Positions 1-6,771 are shown, counted from the first letter of the stretch. The stretch: 23,116 nucleotides of DNA from JAUPVL01 sp964512085 (GCA_964512085.1 CAZEIU010000011.1:1-23116); one strand, 5' to 3'. The notes: generated by a model from the letters alone, not told the origin. Translations and numbers: made by a program.

Positions 1-1
1 A

Positions 2-76
2 TCCGGGGTAGCTCAGCGGTAGAGCAGTTGACTGTTAATCAATTGGTCGCTGGTTCGAATCCAGTCCCCGGAGCCA
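2..76 (+). tRNA. tRNA-Asn (anticodon GTT), CCA encoded
   Basis: A complete cloverleaf can be folded. The acceptor stem pairs TCCGGGG (2-8) with CCCCGGA (66-72). The D-arm reads GCTCAGCGGTAGAGC, the anticodon loop CTGTTAA carries GTT for asparagine, and the T-arm contains GGTTCGAATCC. Position 73 is the discriminator G and CCA is encoded at 74-76. The 3' end is also used by a hairpin terminator that starts inside the CCA. An exact copy of the last 18 bases lies 177 bp downstream. Confidence 0.97.
59..76 (+). repeat. 18-bp direct repeat, copy 1 (3' end of tRNA-Asn)
   Basis: ATCCAGTCCCCGGAGCCA, part of the intact tRNA (end of the T-arm, acceptor 3' strand, discriminator and CCA). An identical copy is at 236-253. 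Duplicated tRNA 3' ends are the usual attL/attR signature of tyrosine-recombinase elements; no integrase gene is present here. Confidence 0.9.
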
Positions 77-116
77 AAGAAAATGTCCGAGCCAAGTGCT
101 CGGGCTTTTTCTTTGG
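74..116 (+). terminator. Hairpin terminator of the tRNA-Asn gene
   Basis: A G+C-rich stem GTCCGAGC (85-92) pairs with GCTCGGGC (98-105), with one G-T wobble and a CAAGT loop, followed by five T. An outer arm, CCAAAGAAAA (74-83) with TTTTCTTTGG (107-116), extends the palindrome and begins in the tRNA CCA end. The dyad is nearly symmetric, so it could stop transcription from either side. Confidence 0.8.
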
Positions 117-235
117 CATGGATTTGGCTCTAACCAGGTCTTTTGCCTAAGCAAAAGTGGTTCGCAAGGAGCGAAGCGCACAGAAGTTTACTTCGAGCAC
201 TGGAGCGACGGAATAGCAGAGCACAGCGATGCGTC

Positions 236-253
236 ATCCAGTCCCCGGAGCCA
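236..253 (+). repeat. 18-bp direct repeat, copy 2 (orphan tRNA-Asn 3' end)
   Basis: Exact copy of positions 59-76, with no tRNA 5' half in front of it. The region between the copies (77-235) holds the tRNA terminator, a second small hairpin (CTTTTGC 140-146 with GCAAAAG 151-157) and no convincing reading frame. The unit is 177 bp from copy to copy. It could be the scar of an excised element, a tiny non-autonomous element, or a local duplication. Confidence 0.85.
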
Positions 254-263
254 GAAATTATCA

Positions 264-289
264 ACAAAAGACCCTTAAGTGTCTTTTGT
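264..289 (+). terminator. Possible A+T-rich hairpin terminator
   Basis: Perfect 9-bp inverted repeat ACAAAAGAC (264-272) / GTCTTTTGT (281-289) around an 8-nt loop, just after the second tRNA 3' copy. It lacks a proper T-run after the stem, so termination is uncertain. It lies immediately upstream of a TATACT box. Confidence 0.35.
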
Positions 290-295
290 GCTAGA

Positions 296-301
296 TATAC
301 T
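296..301 (+). promoter_or_regulatory. -10 box for the tautomerase-like gene
   Basis: TATACT, 21 nt before the ATG at 323, with AGAGGA (313-318) as Shine-Dalgarno in between. No convincing -35 box was seen. Confidence 0.4.
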
Positions 302-322
302 TTATTAGAAATAGAGGAAATT

Positions 323-497
323 ATGCCACTAATACGCTGTGACTATTCTAAACAACATTTTAATGATGAAAATCTAAAAATCTTAGTTAAAAAACTCTTT
401 GAAACAAGCTAAACTTGTTGCTCCAATAATCTTCACAGTTACATTCCAGGACTGGGAGGTAGTTGTAGTTAGCTCAAAAGGCTCAGTGCCTAATTAA
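323..497 (+). pseudogene. Small tautomerase-like protein, probably frameshifted
   Basis: A frame opening at ATG 323 behind AGAGGA encodes 29 residues (MPLIRCDYSK... ending LFETS) and stops at 410-412. The start resembles 4-oxalocrotonate-tautomerase-type proteins: Pro directly after Met, a short beta strand, then a long helix. The next frame (+1) continues at 414 with LVAPIIFTVTFQDWEVVVV and stops at 495-497. That looks like the second beta strand of the same fold. Joined, the product would be about 60 residues, the usual size of this family. One extra base near 410-413 would explain the break. It could be a real mutation, a sequencing error, or chance: the assignment rests on short similarity. 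Confidence 0.4.
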
Positions 498-541
498 ACT
501 ATTTCTAACTACAGTAGGCATTACCAAATCCAGCATCTATA

Positions 542-1384
542 CTAAAATACTTCTAAAATAACTTTTGAGAAGCCAGAGCTCTTGAGCAACTTCCTTAATC
601 TAGTGGTTGTGTTTTGTATATGATTGAGCGCTGAGTCTGTAGGCTCTAAAGAGCAACTAATAATGTATTTGTTGCTAGACAAAGACCATACATAAAGCTT
701 CTTTATCTCTTTTACACCACGGTCTGCCAAAATGATCTTACGTACTTCTTTTAGGTCAACACTTGGCGGTACGCCTTCGAGAAATATATTGGTAGCTTGT
801 TGTAGTATTCCAAAGGCAGCATAGAGCAGTCCAAATCCTACTCCAATACTAATAACTGGGTCTATCCAGCTTTTATTGGTAAGCAATATAAGTACACCTG
901 CAACCATACTAGCTACTGAAAAGATCATATCAAATGCCATGTTTGTATAAGCTGCTTTTACATTTATATTAGACTTATATTTTCTAAAAAGTAGAGCTAC
1001 AGCACCATTAGCCATAATGCCAATTATCGCAACTATTGCAATAATTCCTCCTTCAACTTCTACTGGATGAATTAGTCTTTGGTATGCTCCATAAAATATA
1101 AATATAGATATAGCAACAAGTATAGTACTATTAATAAAAGCAGTTAATACCTCAACTCTACCATGACCTAATGTATGGTTAGCGTCGGCGGGCTTTTTAC
1201 TTATACGGCTTCCTAGCCATGAGATGATAAGGGTAATAGAGTCGGTTAGGTTGTGGGTGGCGTCGGCTAATAATACTAGGCTACCAGTAAATATACTAAC
1301 GGTTAGTTCAAAAAGCATGAAAGCTGTATTAATGATAAAGCCTAGCTTAAATCGATCATTGATTGTGGAATTTTTTGTAAACAC
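542..1384 (-). CDS. Cation diffusion facilitator (CDF) metal transporter
   Basis: A 280-residue inner-membrane exporter of divalent metals, antiporting against protons, as known for the CzcD/ZitB branch. The N-terminal half carries about six membrane helices. TM2 holds DATHNLTD (D41, H44, D48, the HxxxD metal site) and the loop HTLGHGR follows at 70-76. TM5 has NMAFD (N148, D152), where zinc CDFs usually have HxxxD. A cytosolic C-terminal domain of about 70 residues follows, as is normal. The start is a GTG (1384-1382, read on the minus strand), 6 nt behind an extended -10 box (TGA-TATTCT), so the mRNA is probably leaderless. It diverges from the methyltransferase gene. Family assignment is firm; the metal is not. 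Confidence 0.9.
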   Translation of the reverse strand: MFTKNSTINDRFKLGFIINTAFMLFELTVSIFTGSLVLLADATHNLTDSITLIISWLGSRISKKPADANHTLGHGRVEVLTAFINSTILVAISIFIFYGAYQRLIHPVEVEGGIIAIVAIIGIMANGAVALLFRKYKSNINVKAAYTNMAFDMIFSVASMVAGVLILLTNKSWIDPVISIGVGFGLLYAAFGILQQATNIFLEGVPPSVDLKEVRKIILADRGVKEIKKLYVWSLSSNKYIISCSLEPTDSALNHIQNTTTRLRKLLKSSGFSKVILEVF

Positions 1385-1390
1385 ATAAAT

Positions 1391-1399
1391 AGAATATCA
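1391..1399 (-). promoter_or_regulatory. Extended -10 box of the CDF gene
   Basis: On the minus strand TGATATTCT; the GTG start follows after 6 nt (atttat). No room exists for a Shine-Dalgarno site, so translation probably begins at the mRNA 5' end. Confidence 0.55.
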
Positions 1400-1461
1400 A
1401 GAATTTATTCAGCCGTACATGAAGCTCTTCAGTTTATGGTAGAACCCGAAAGTACCTTATT

Positions 1462-1470
1462 TGTTATAAT
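1462..1470 (+). promoter_or_regulatory. Extended -10 box of the methyltransferase gene
   Basis: TGTTATAAT followed by ATG at 1478 after 7 nt. This placement argues for the start at 1478 and against the upstream in-frame ATGs at 1436 and 1469, which lie before or inside the box. Confidence 0.55.
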
Positions 1471-1477
1471 GAGATGT

Positions 1478-2032
1478 ATGCTAGATGACTACCATCAAAA
1501 ATATGCAAACCGTTCAGATGAAGAAATCCGCAAGCGCATCGCCGAAAAAGAAAAAGAACTTGTTCTAATACGTGACATTGTTAAGCCCAAATTTTTATCA
1601 GACACATTAAAAATTGCTGTAATGGGCTGCGGAGAGAGAAGATTTGTAGCTGGACATAGAGAGATATTTGCTAGAGTTTTTCATAAGCAAGTAAATATAA
1701 CTACTTTTGATATTACAACTGATCATTTAAAGGGAGAGGAGGATGTAGTTCGACACGACTGCACACAGCTGCTACCCAATGGCCCATATGATATTACGTA
1801 TGCACATGTATTATTGCGTTTTATACCAAAAGAAAAACAATGGGATTTAATAATGAACTCTTTTAATGTTCTTAAAAATGGCGGTATGGCAATTCATGTT
1901 CTTGACCCAGAAGATTGTAAAACTACCGAACTCGTAGATCTTCCTGAAATTGAGCTTATGCTAAAAAAACAAAACATTAGTACAGAGAAGATTACATTAC
2001 CCATTGGTCAAGCTCTTGTATTGCTAAAATAG
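1478..2032 (+). CDS. Class I SAM-dependent methyltransferase-like protein
   Basis: A 184-residue soluble protein. After a charged helical N-terminus comes a Rossmann-like core: IAVMGCGERRFVAG is the glycine-rich SAM-binding strand-loop, ITTFDITTD the acidic second strand, EDVVRHDCTQL the third and YDITYAHVLLRFIP the post-motif strand. Then NVLKNGGMAIHVLDPED fits the usual LKPGG...V motif. These match class I methyltransferases; the substrate is unknown. The frame stays open up to an ATG at 1436, but a TATAAT box at 1465-1470 makes the 1478 ATG the likely leaderless start. It stands alone between the divergent CDF gene and a 300-bp spacer. Confidence 0.65.
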   Translation: MLDDYHQKYANRSDEEIRKRIAEKEKELVLIRDIVKPKFLSDTLKIAVMGCGERRFVAGHREIFARVFHKQVNITTFDITTDHLKGEEDVVRHDCTQLLPNGPYDITYAHVLLRFIPKEKQWDLIMNSFNVLKNGGMAIHVLDPEDCKTTELVDLPEIELMLKKQNISTEKITLPIGQALVLLK

Positions 2033-2100
2033 CCTTATACATAATCAGTTTAACTTATTTGTCTTAAGACGTAGTCAGCATTTATTGATACATAAAATCT

Positions 2101-2175
2101 ATGAAAAAAGATGGTGCATTTGCGATTGTAAATAAAGACAACAAATTTTTGTTGGTCCTGAGATTCACACTTTAA
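2101..2175 (+). pseudogene. Possible Nudix-like N-terminal stub
   Basis: ATG 2101 opens a 24-codon frame whose product (MKKDGAFAIVNKDNKFLLVL..., stop at 2173-2175) resembles the first two strands of Nudix hydrolases (AVI-x-KDGKVLLV). No Nudix box (GX5EX7REUXEEXGU) follows in any frame I read before the next gene. It lies in the 297-bp gap between the methyltransferase and the MBL-fold gene, and may be the remnant of a deleted gene. The rest of the gap shows nothing but the promoter at 2297-2305. Confidence 0.25.
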
Positions 2176-2296
2176 TGCCAGAATAGTTCTAACTTCCGTC
2201 GCCGCCTAGGGCCCAAGCAAGATGACGATAGAGCTTATAGTCTTTATACATTTATTGCGCCTTACATTTATGGATTATTTTGTCCAATGGCGTCAG

Positions 2297-2305
2297 TGGT
2301 ATAAT
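2297..2305 (+). promoter_or_regulatory. Extended -10 box of the MBL-fold gene
   Basis: TGGTATAAT, then 24 nt to ATG 2330, with CGGAG (2319-2323) as Shine-Dalgarno at 6-nt spacing. This supports the start at 2330 over an in-frame ATG at 2222. Confidence 0.6.
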
Positions 2306-2329
2306 AGATATATAAATACGGAGCATACT

Positions 2330-3466
2330 ATGACTGAAATAAATGAATCCACAAAACTTGCAATAGAGGGTAGCCTAGAGCCTCTTACGCTAACGCCGAT
2401 TGTTGGAGAACCTAAAAAAACATATCCAACTAAGTTGGTGCACAAATCTGAAGAACTTGCAGAAGATGAAATTCGCGTAACTATTTTGGGTAGTGGCGAT
2501 CCGTTTGTAAAAAAAGCTCAAGCCTCTGCTTCTATTCTTATAGAGGTAGGCAATAAAGAAAAAGACATTTTCTTTTTTGATGTTGGCTCGGGCTCAATAG
2601 CAAACTTTAACAGCTTGCAGTTGCCCGTAACTTCTACTACCAAAGTGTTTATTACTCACTTGCACGCCGACCATGTGGGCGATATGCCAGCGCTCGTTTG
2701 GAGCACCGCCAAAAGTGGGCGCCGTGACCCTATAGAATTGTGGGGTCCAGCTGGGGATGATAATAAATATGGAGCAAGTCACTTTACCAAACATTTAGAA
2801 GAAGCATTTGCTTGGGATACCGAATCTATGGCCGGACACCCAGGGCAAACAGGTGCCCATATCGTAACCACCGAGATACCTTACGACAAAACACAGGTGA
2901 TATATGAAAGAAATGGCGTAAAGATAACTTCTTTTCCGGTAATACATTTGCACTTTGGGGCGGTGGGTTACAAGCTAGAGTATGCAGGTAATAGCGTAGT
3001 ATTCTCTGGCGATACTCGACCATGTACTACAGTAGTAGAGGCCGCTAAAGGGGCAGATTTGCTTATACATGAGTCGTTTCCGGCTGCAGCCAGTTATGCC
3101 AAAAAGGCCAGTGTACCAATTGAATTTGCCGAGAAAATTGTAAATGGCGTACATACTAGCCCAACAATGGTAGGTAAAGTATTTGATCGTACTAAAGCAA
3201 AAATGTCTGTTATGTGGCATTTGGCTGTCGACCACGACACTGTAGGACCAGCATACAGCGAAATGCAAGAACAATATGATGGCCCAGTAACAATTGCTCA
3301 AGATTTAACCACATTTAATATTACTAATGACTCTGTGGTTGTAAGACAGGCAAGTGTAAACTCTATGGCATGGCCTGTAGTAGGTGAATCGACTATAACG
3401 GGTCCTCCTAAAACACAGCCATTGCCTTTGCCCAAGCTATGGCAAGATATTCTTATTACAGAGTAG
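2330..3466 (+). CDS. MBL-fold metallo-hydrolase (RNase Z / arylsulfatase-like branch)
   Basis: A 378-residue metallo-beta-lactamase-fold hydrolase with a binuclear metal site. Visible motifs are HLHADH (110-115, motif II), PVIH (H206, third metal ligand region), VFSGDT (D228, bridging Asp), LLIHESF (246-250) and a final MWHLAVDHD. The pieces LWGPAGD, LEEAFAWDTESMAGH and the order of motifs resemble the RNase Z-related subfamily that includes the guanitoxin-pathway hydrolase GntH, but nothing else of that pathway is nearby. The first 45 residues are polar and unlike the core. No signal peptide is seen, so it should be cytosolic. A start at 2222 would add 36 residues encoded across the promoter and is unlikely. 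The substrate is unknown. Confidence 0.8.
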   Translation: MTEINESTKLAIEGSLEPLTLTPIVGEPKKTYPTKLVHKSEELAEDEIRVTILGSGDPFVKKAQASASILIEVGNKEKDIFFFDVGSGSIANFNSLQLPVTSTTKVFITHLHADHVGDMPALVWSTAKSGRRDPIELWGPAGDDNKYGASHFTKHLEEAFAWDTESMAGHPGQTGAHIVTTEIPYDKTQVIYERNGVKITSFPVIHLHFGAVGYKLEYAGNSVVFSGDTRPCTTVVEAAKGADLLIHESFPAAASYAKKASVPIEFAEKIVNGVHTSPTMVGKVFDRTKAKMSVMWHLAVDHDTVGPAYSEMQEQYDGPVTIAQDLTTFNITNDSVVVRQASVNSMAWPVVGESTITGPPKTQPLPLPKLWQDILITE

Positions 3467-3499
3467 ATGTATAATATAAGTACTAACTAAGGAGAATAT

Positions 3500-3868
3500 A
3501 TGGCATTAAATTTTAATTCAGTAATGATGGGTAGTGAAGATCCTAAAAAACTAGCCGATTTTTATAGTAAGGTTTTTGATAAAAAGCCCGATATGGAAGA
3601 CAATGGCTTCATTGGGTTTTCGGTAGGGAGCGCGTTTCTTTCTATTGGCGCCCACGACAAAGTAAAAGGTAAGAGCACAAATCCTGAGCGAATGATAATG
3701 TTTTTTGAGAGCCAAGATGTAAAAGCCGATTTTGATCGTATAAAAGGACTTGGCGCAGAAGTAGTTGCTGAGCCTTACAGTCCAGACGAATCAAATAAGT
3801 TTTGGTTGGCAACTTTTGCCGACCCAGATGGCAATTACTTTCAGCTAGCTTCGCCTTGGAATCAATAG
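3500..3868 (+). CDS. VOC-family protein (glyoxalase/bleomycin-resistance fold)
   Basis: A 122-residue single VOC module with the paired beta-alpha-beta-beta-beta layout. NSVMMGSEDPKKLADFYSKVF is the first strand and helix, MIMFFESQDVKADFDRIKGLGAEVVAEPY starts the second half, and FADPDGNYFQLASP is the typical C-terminal strand with a metal-ligand-like D/N and Q region. VOC enzymes include glyoxalases, dioxygenases and resistance proteins, so the activity cannot be named. AAGGAG (3489-3494) sits 5 nt before ATG, and TATAAT at 3470-3475 gives the gene its own promoter just behind the MBL gene. Nothing is odd about its length. Confidence 0.88.
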   Translation: MALNFNSVMMGSEDPKKLADFYSKVFDKKPDMEDNGFIGFSVGSAFLSIGAHDKVKGKSTNPERMIMFFESQDVKADFDRIKGLGAEVVAEPYSPDESNKFWLATFADPDGNYFQLASPWNQ

Positions 3869-3984
3869 CACCAGCAAGGGTATTGATTGAAATATATTAT
3901 GTAAAAAATTTTATAGTTTAAAATCTCATACTACTTCATACTTCAACTTAGATTGATTATTAATGAACATGTAGGAGATTAGTT

Positions 3985-4368
3985 ATGCTCGAAGACAAAC
4001 AAAGAGTAGAAGAGAGTACGGTAAGGAGCGGTAATACAGTACAAAAAACAACAGAAATAAGAAATACACATAGTGGTACCGGCAGAACTCAGCATACTAT
4101 TGCCAGAGTTGTTTGGTATATTGCTGATGTCATTTTAATACTACTAGGATTGCGGTTTGTACTTAGTTTACTAGGCGCAAATACTACCAACGCTTTTGCC
4201 AATTTTGTTTACACTGTTTCTTATCCGTTTGTAGCACCCTTCTTTGGTTTGTTTAGCCATGATCAAGTCTACGGTGTAGCCCACATAGAAATATATACAC
4301 TTGTTGCTATGGCAGTTTATGCTTTGGTGGCATGGGGAATAGCTAGATTAATTACACTCACTAGATAA
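3985..4368 (+). CDS. YggT-family membrane protein
   Basis: A 127-residue membrane protein. About 38 polar N-terminal residues (probably cytosolic) precede two hydrophobic segments, about 42-65 and 102-124. Between them lies the family hallmark LRFVLSLLGANTTNAFANFVY followed by VSYPFVAPFFGLF. YggT proteins are small integral membrane proteins of poorly known role (osmotic stress and cell-division neighbourhoods in other bacteria). The longer polar N-terminus is not in the Escherichia coli-type protein. AGGAG precedes the ATG. The gene converges on the YdeI/OmdA-like gene, with 36 bp between the stops and no clear terminator. Confidence 0.8.
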   Translation: MLEDKQRVEESTVRSGNTVQKTTEIRNTHSGTGRTQHTIARVVWYIADVILILLGLRFVLSLLGANTTNAFANFVYTVSYPFVAPFFGLFSHDQVYGVAHIEIYTLVAMAVYALVAWGIARLITLTR

Positions 4369-4404
4369 TTAAGTGTAAAAAGTATTATTATATTTCAAAT
4401 TATT

Positions 4405-4707
4405 CTATGATCTTTTACTAAAAATACCCGCTATAGAAGGGCTTATGGCTTTGTCGGGGCGATGTATGCAGCCTATCCAGCAGCAAGGACGGCGTTTGCC
4501 CGCAATGAGTTCTTCTACAACTCGTCTTACATGCTCATCTCTTGTTTTTTGTTGCTTCACACTAATCGTCCAGCATATCCACTCGTTGCGTGCCAGAGGA
4601 GTAAGAGATTGCCATTTTGCTAAGGCGTATCGGTTTGAGATAAGGGCCTTTTTGAGGTCTGATGGCAAGTCATGTACGGTACCGGCAAGTATTTTATTGT
4701 TTTTCAT
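4405..4707 (-). CDS. YdeI/OmpD-associated-like protein (OmdA family)
   Basis: A 100-residue soluble protein. It shows the C-terminal OmdA/YdeI pattern: DLPSDLKKALISN, then WQSLTPLARNEWICWTISVKQQKTRDEHVRRVVEELIAGKRR, ending in CCWIGCIHR. The family is widespread and has been linked to bacteriocin protection, but its molecular role is unknown. An upstream in-frame ATG at 4839 would add 44 hydrophobic residues that do not belong to the family. The start at 4707 is favoured because TATCAT lies 6 nt before it, as in other leaderless genes of this window. It is convergent with the YggT-like gene. Confidence 0.78.
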   Translation of the reverse strand: MKNNKILAGTVHDLPSDLKKALISNRYALAKWQSLTPLARNEWICWTISVKQQKTRDEHVRRVVEELIAGKRRPCCWIGCIHRPDKAISPSIAGIFSKRS

Positions 4708-4713
4708 ATAATA

Positions 4714-4719
4714 ATGATA
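4714..4719 (-). promoter_or_regulatory. -10 box of the YdeI/OmdA-like gene
   Basis: TATCAT on the minus strand, 6 nt from ATG 4707, no Shine-Dalgarno. Supports a leaderless start. Confidence 0.4.
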
Positions 4720-4747
4720 ACTTAAAATCATTCTGGCTACTATGTAT

Positions 4748-4756
4748 TGATATAAT
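4748..4756 (+). promoter_or_regulatory. Extended -10 box of the PhnB-like gene
   Basis: TGATATAAT, 35 nt before ATG 4792, with AGGAG at 4781-4785. The mRNA should carry a leader of about 28 nt. Confidence 0.55.
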
Positions 4757-4791
4757 ACAATTAGGTGAATATAAAAACTTAGGAGATATGT

Positions 4792-5253
4792 ATGCAGCAA
4801 AAAATAACCCCAAACTTGTGGTTTGATGGGAATGCCCAAGAGGCAGTTAATTATTATTTGAGTGTTTTTAAAAATAGTAGAATAATCTCCACCGAATATT
4901 ATCCAAAAACTAAAGAAGAAGGGTTGGCAGATTTTCAGCTCAACTTAGCTGGTAAAGTTCTGACTATTGAGTATGAGTTAGACGGCATGTCTTTTGTTGC
5001 TATTAATGCTGGTTCAGAATTTAAGTTTAATGAATCGGTATCTTTTTCTGTGGTCTGCAAAGATCAAGAAGAAATTGATTACTTTTGGAGTAAACTCTCA
5101 GCCGTGCCGGAGGCCGAGCAGTGTGGATGGTGCAAAGATCAATTTGGCCTTAGTTGGCAGATTGTGCCAGAGAATACAAACGAATTATTGAAAAAACCTG
5201 GTGCGTTTGCGAATATGATGCAAATGAAGAAGATCGAAATTTCTAAGTTTTAG
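4792..5253 (+). CDS. PhnB-like VOC protein
   Basis: A 153-residue member of the PhnB / 3-demethylubiquinone-9 methyltransferase-like VOC group. Family marks are ITPNLWFDGNAQEAVNYYLSVFKNSRI at the N-terminus, ADFQLNLAGKVLTIEY, FVAINAGSEFKFNESVSFSV and the end motif CGWCKDQFGLSWQIVPE. Despite its Pfam name, the group has no proven methyltransferase activity; in other bacteria it often sits near stress or resistance genes. A 9-residue basic C-terminal tail closes the protein. It has its own promoter and Shine-Dalgarno site, so it appears to be a single-gene unit. Confidence 0.9.
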   Translation: MQQKITPNLWFDGNAQEAVNYYLSVFKNSRIISTEYYPKTKEEGLADFQLNLAGKVLTIEYELDGMSFVAINAGSEFKFNESVSFSVVCKDQEEIDYFWSKLSAVPEAEQCGWCKDQFGLSWQIVPENTNELLKKPGAFANMMQMKKIEISKF

Positions 5254-5320
5254 AAAAATAATCATTTTAATTTTTAATATATACTTAAAACACTAATCGT
5301 TTACTAATAAGAGCAAAATT

Positions 5321-5851
5321 ATGTTTACAAAAATACACCAAGTTGATTCCAGTATCATAAAGTCGGTGCAGAAACTACCCAAAGAAATCAGGCCATTAAT
5401 GATAGCATTGACATTTATTGGTGAACCGTTGGTGTTGCTAAGTATTGTTATATCACTTACTGTTTATATGTTTATTAACAAGCAAGCATCGGTAGTAAAA
5501 GCCGGCTTTGCAACGGCGGTATTGTTGTTAGTGTCGCCGATATTAAAAATAATCTTTCAGCGCAGTCGGCCGGCCGTAATTTTTGCCAGCATAAATCAAC
5601 CTAAAAGTTATAGTTTTCCAAGTGGCCATGCTTACATGTCGATGCTAGTGCTCGGGCTTCTTGCGTACGTAGCTTACACTCGTTTACAACAACCATTGGG
5701 TATTATCGTAGCCATATCTTTGGCATTGATAATTTTTGGTATAGGACTATCGAGAGTTTATTTAGGTGTACACTACGCAAGCGATGTAATTGCAGGTTGG
5801 CTGGTGGCTTTTGTGCTGTTGGTATTAATAATTAAAATATTTGGAGTATAA
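5321..5851 (+). CDS. PAP2-family membrane phosphatase
   Basis: A 176-residue integral membrane phosphatase of the type-2 phosphatidic acid phosphatase superfamily. All three active-site motifs are present: KIIFQRSRP (KX6RP, about 87-95), PSGH (about 109-112) and SRVYLGVHYASD (SRX5HX3D, about 154-165). Five or so membrane helices surround them, and the catalytic residues probably face outside. Typical substrates are phosphatidate, undecaprenyl diphosphate or related lipid phosphates. Its stop touches the start of the lipid kinase gene, so the two are co-transcribed and could act on opposite sides of the same lipid-phosphate pool. The start lacks a strong ribosome site. Confidence 0.9.
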   Translation: MFTKIHQVDSSIIKSVQKLPKEIRPLMIALTFIGEPLVLLSIVISLTVYMFINKQASVVKAGFATAVLLLVSPILKIIFQRSRPAVIFASINQPKSYSFPSGHAYMSMLVLGLLAYVAYTRLQQPLGIIVAISLALIIFGIGLSRVYLGVHYASDVIAGWLVAFVLLVLIIKIFGV

Positions 5852-6727
5852 ATGGTCAAAAGGGGTATTATTTTGAATTTGTCTGCTCGCAAAGCTAGTA
5901 AAATTAATTTAGAGTCAATAACTTCAATTTTCAATAAAATATTACCAGACGCTAAGATATATATTGTAAAAAAATCTTTCGATAAAACCGTTCAAAGAGC
6001 TGTAAAAGATGGTTGCAAGATATTATGCGCAGCAGGAGGGGATGGTACTGTGAGTGGCGTGGCCTCTTGGTGTGTAAAAAACAACCTTGCATTAGGAGTT
6101 TTGCCACTAGGTACAATGAATAACTTTTCAAAAGATCTCAAGGTGCCACAAGATATTAAAAAAGCCTGCAAGGTAATTTCAAAAAACAAAGTTAAAAAAA
6201 TAGACTACGCGACTATTAATAATGATTTATTTATAAATAATTCTAGTATAGGGGTCTATGCAAGATATGTGCACAAAAGAGAAAAGCATCAAAAAATACT
6301 CGGTAAAATAGCTGCATATATCACAAGTCTTTTTTCAACTCTAGCGATGTTTAGTATTTTAGATGTTACGCTACAATGTGATGGCGAAACTAAGTCTTTA
6401 AAAACGCCAGTGATTTTTATTAGTAATAATGATTATGGTATAGACAAGACTTTTTCAATTCGTCGAAAATCTCTTAACTCGGGACTGTTAACTGTAAATA
6501 TTCTCATTCATAAGGGCATAGGGGGCGTTTTTAAAACCATCATAGGCATATTTACATCTCATAAAATTACCAAGCGTTATAAGAGCTTTCATACTGATGA
6601 AATCTTAATAAATATAAAAACAAAAAATAATAAAATAACTGTAGCAAAAGACGGCGAGATAATATCTTACAGAACACCCCTACAATATAAGATGCATAAA
6701 AACAAATTAAAAGTTATTGCTCCTTAG
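5852..6727 (+). CDS. Diacylglycerol-kinase-family lipid kinase
   Basis: A 291-residue soluble or membrane-associated kinase of the DAGK_cat/YegS/DgkB family, which phosphorylates diacylglycerol or related lipids with ATP. It shows GGDGT (62-66, nucleotide site), PLGTMNNFSKDL (85-96), an all-beta second domain with VIFISNNDYG, and a C-terminal AKDGE motif. Length is normal for the family. The ATG follows the PAP2 stop codon without a gap; GGAG in the last codons of that gene serves as Shine-Dalgarno. The pair points to recycling of diacylglycerol/phosphatidate or of an undecaprenol-type carrier; the sequence cannot decide which. Confidence 0.88.
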   Translation: MVKRGIILNLSARKASKINLESITSIFNKILPDAKIYIVKKSFDKTVQRAVKDGCKILCAAGGDGTVSGVASWCVKNNLALGVLPLGTMNNFSKDLKVPQDIKKACKVISKNKVKKIDYATINNDLFINNSSIGVYARYVHKREKHQKILGKIAAYITSLFSTLAMFSILDVTLQCDGETKSLKTPVIFISNNDYGIDKTFSIRRKSLNSGLLTVNILIHKGIGGVFKTIIGIFTSHKITKRYKSFHTDEILINIKTKNNKITVAKDGEIISYRTPLQYKMHKNKLKVIAP

Positions 6728-6755
6728 GCTATAATTCTTACAATCAACCATCTAG

Positions 6756-6764
6756 TGCTAAAAT
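6756..6764 (+). promoter_or_regulatory. Extended -10 box before the six-helix membrane protein
   Basis: TGCTAAAAT, then 7 nt to ATG 6772 and no Shine-Dalgarno: probable leaderless start. Confidence 0.55.
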
Positions 6765-6771
6765 AAAACAA

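Noticed and set aside
77..235. Integron attC site or second degenerate tRNA between the repeats
   Set aside because: No tRNA 5' half, no attC-type paired boxes and no integrase gene were seen.
96..412. Two overlapping frames through the tRNA flank (96-278 and 143-412) as proteins
   Set aside because: The first starts inside the tRNA terminator and both cross the 18-bp tRNA repeat. Only the part from ATG 323 on has a ribosome site and protein-like content.
1436..1477. Upstream starts of the methyltransferase (1436, 1469)
   Set aside because: They lie before or inside the TATAAT box at 1465-1470; 1478 fits the leaderless pattern of this window.
2222..2329. N-terminal extension of the MBL-fold protein from ATG 2222
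   Set aside because: It would be encoded across the TGGTATAAT box, lacks a ribosome site and does not resemble the family; the start at 2330 has promoter and SD.
4445..4711. Plus-strand frame opposite the YdeI/OmdA-like gene
   Set aside because: It is the antisense shadow of a gene with a recognisable family pattern.
4708..4839. 44-residue hydrophobic extension of the YdeI/OmdA-like protein
   Set aside because: It overlaps the divergent PhnB-like promoter and its start, and the family begins near MKNNK.
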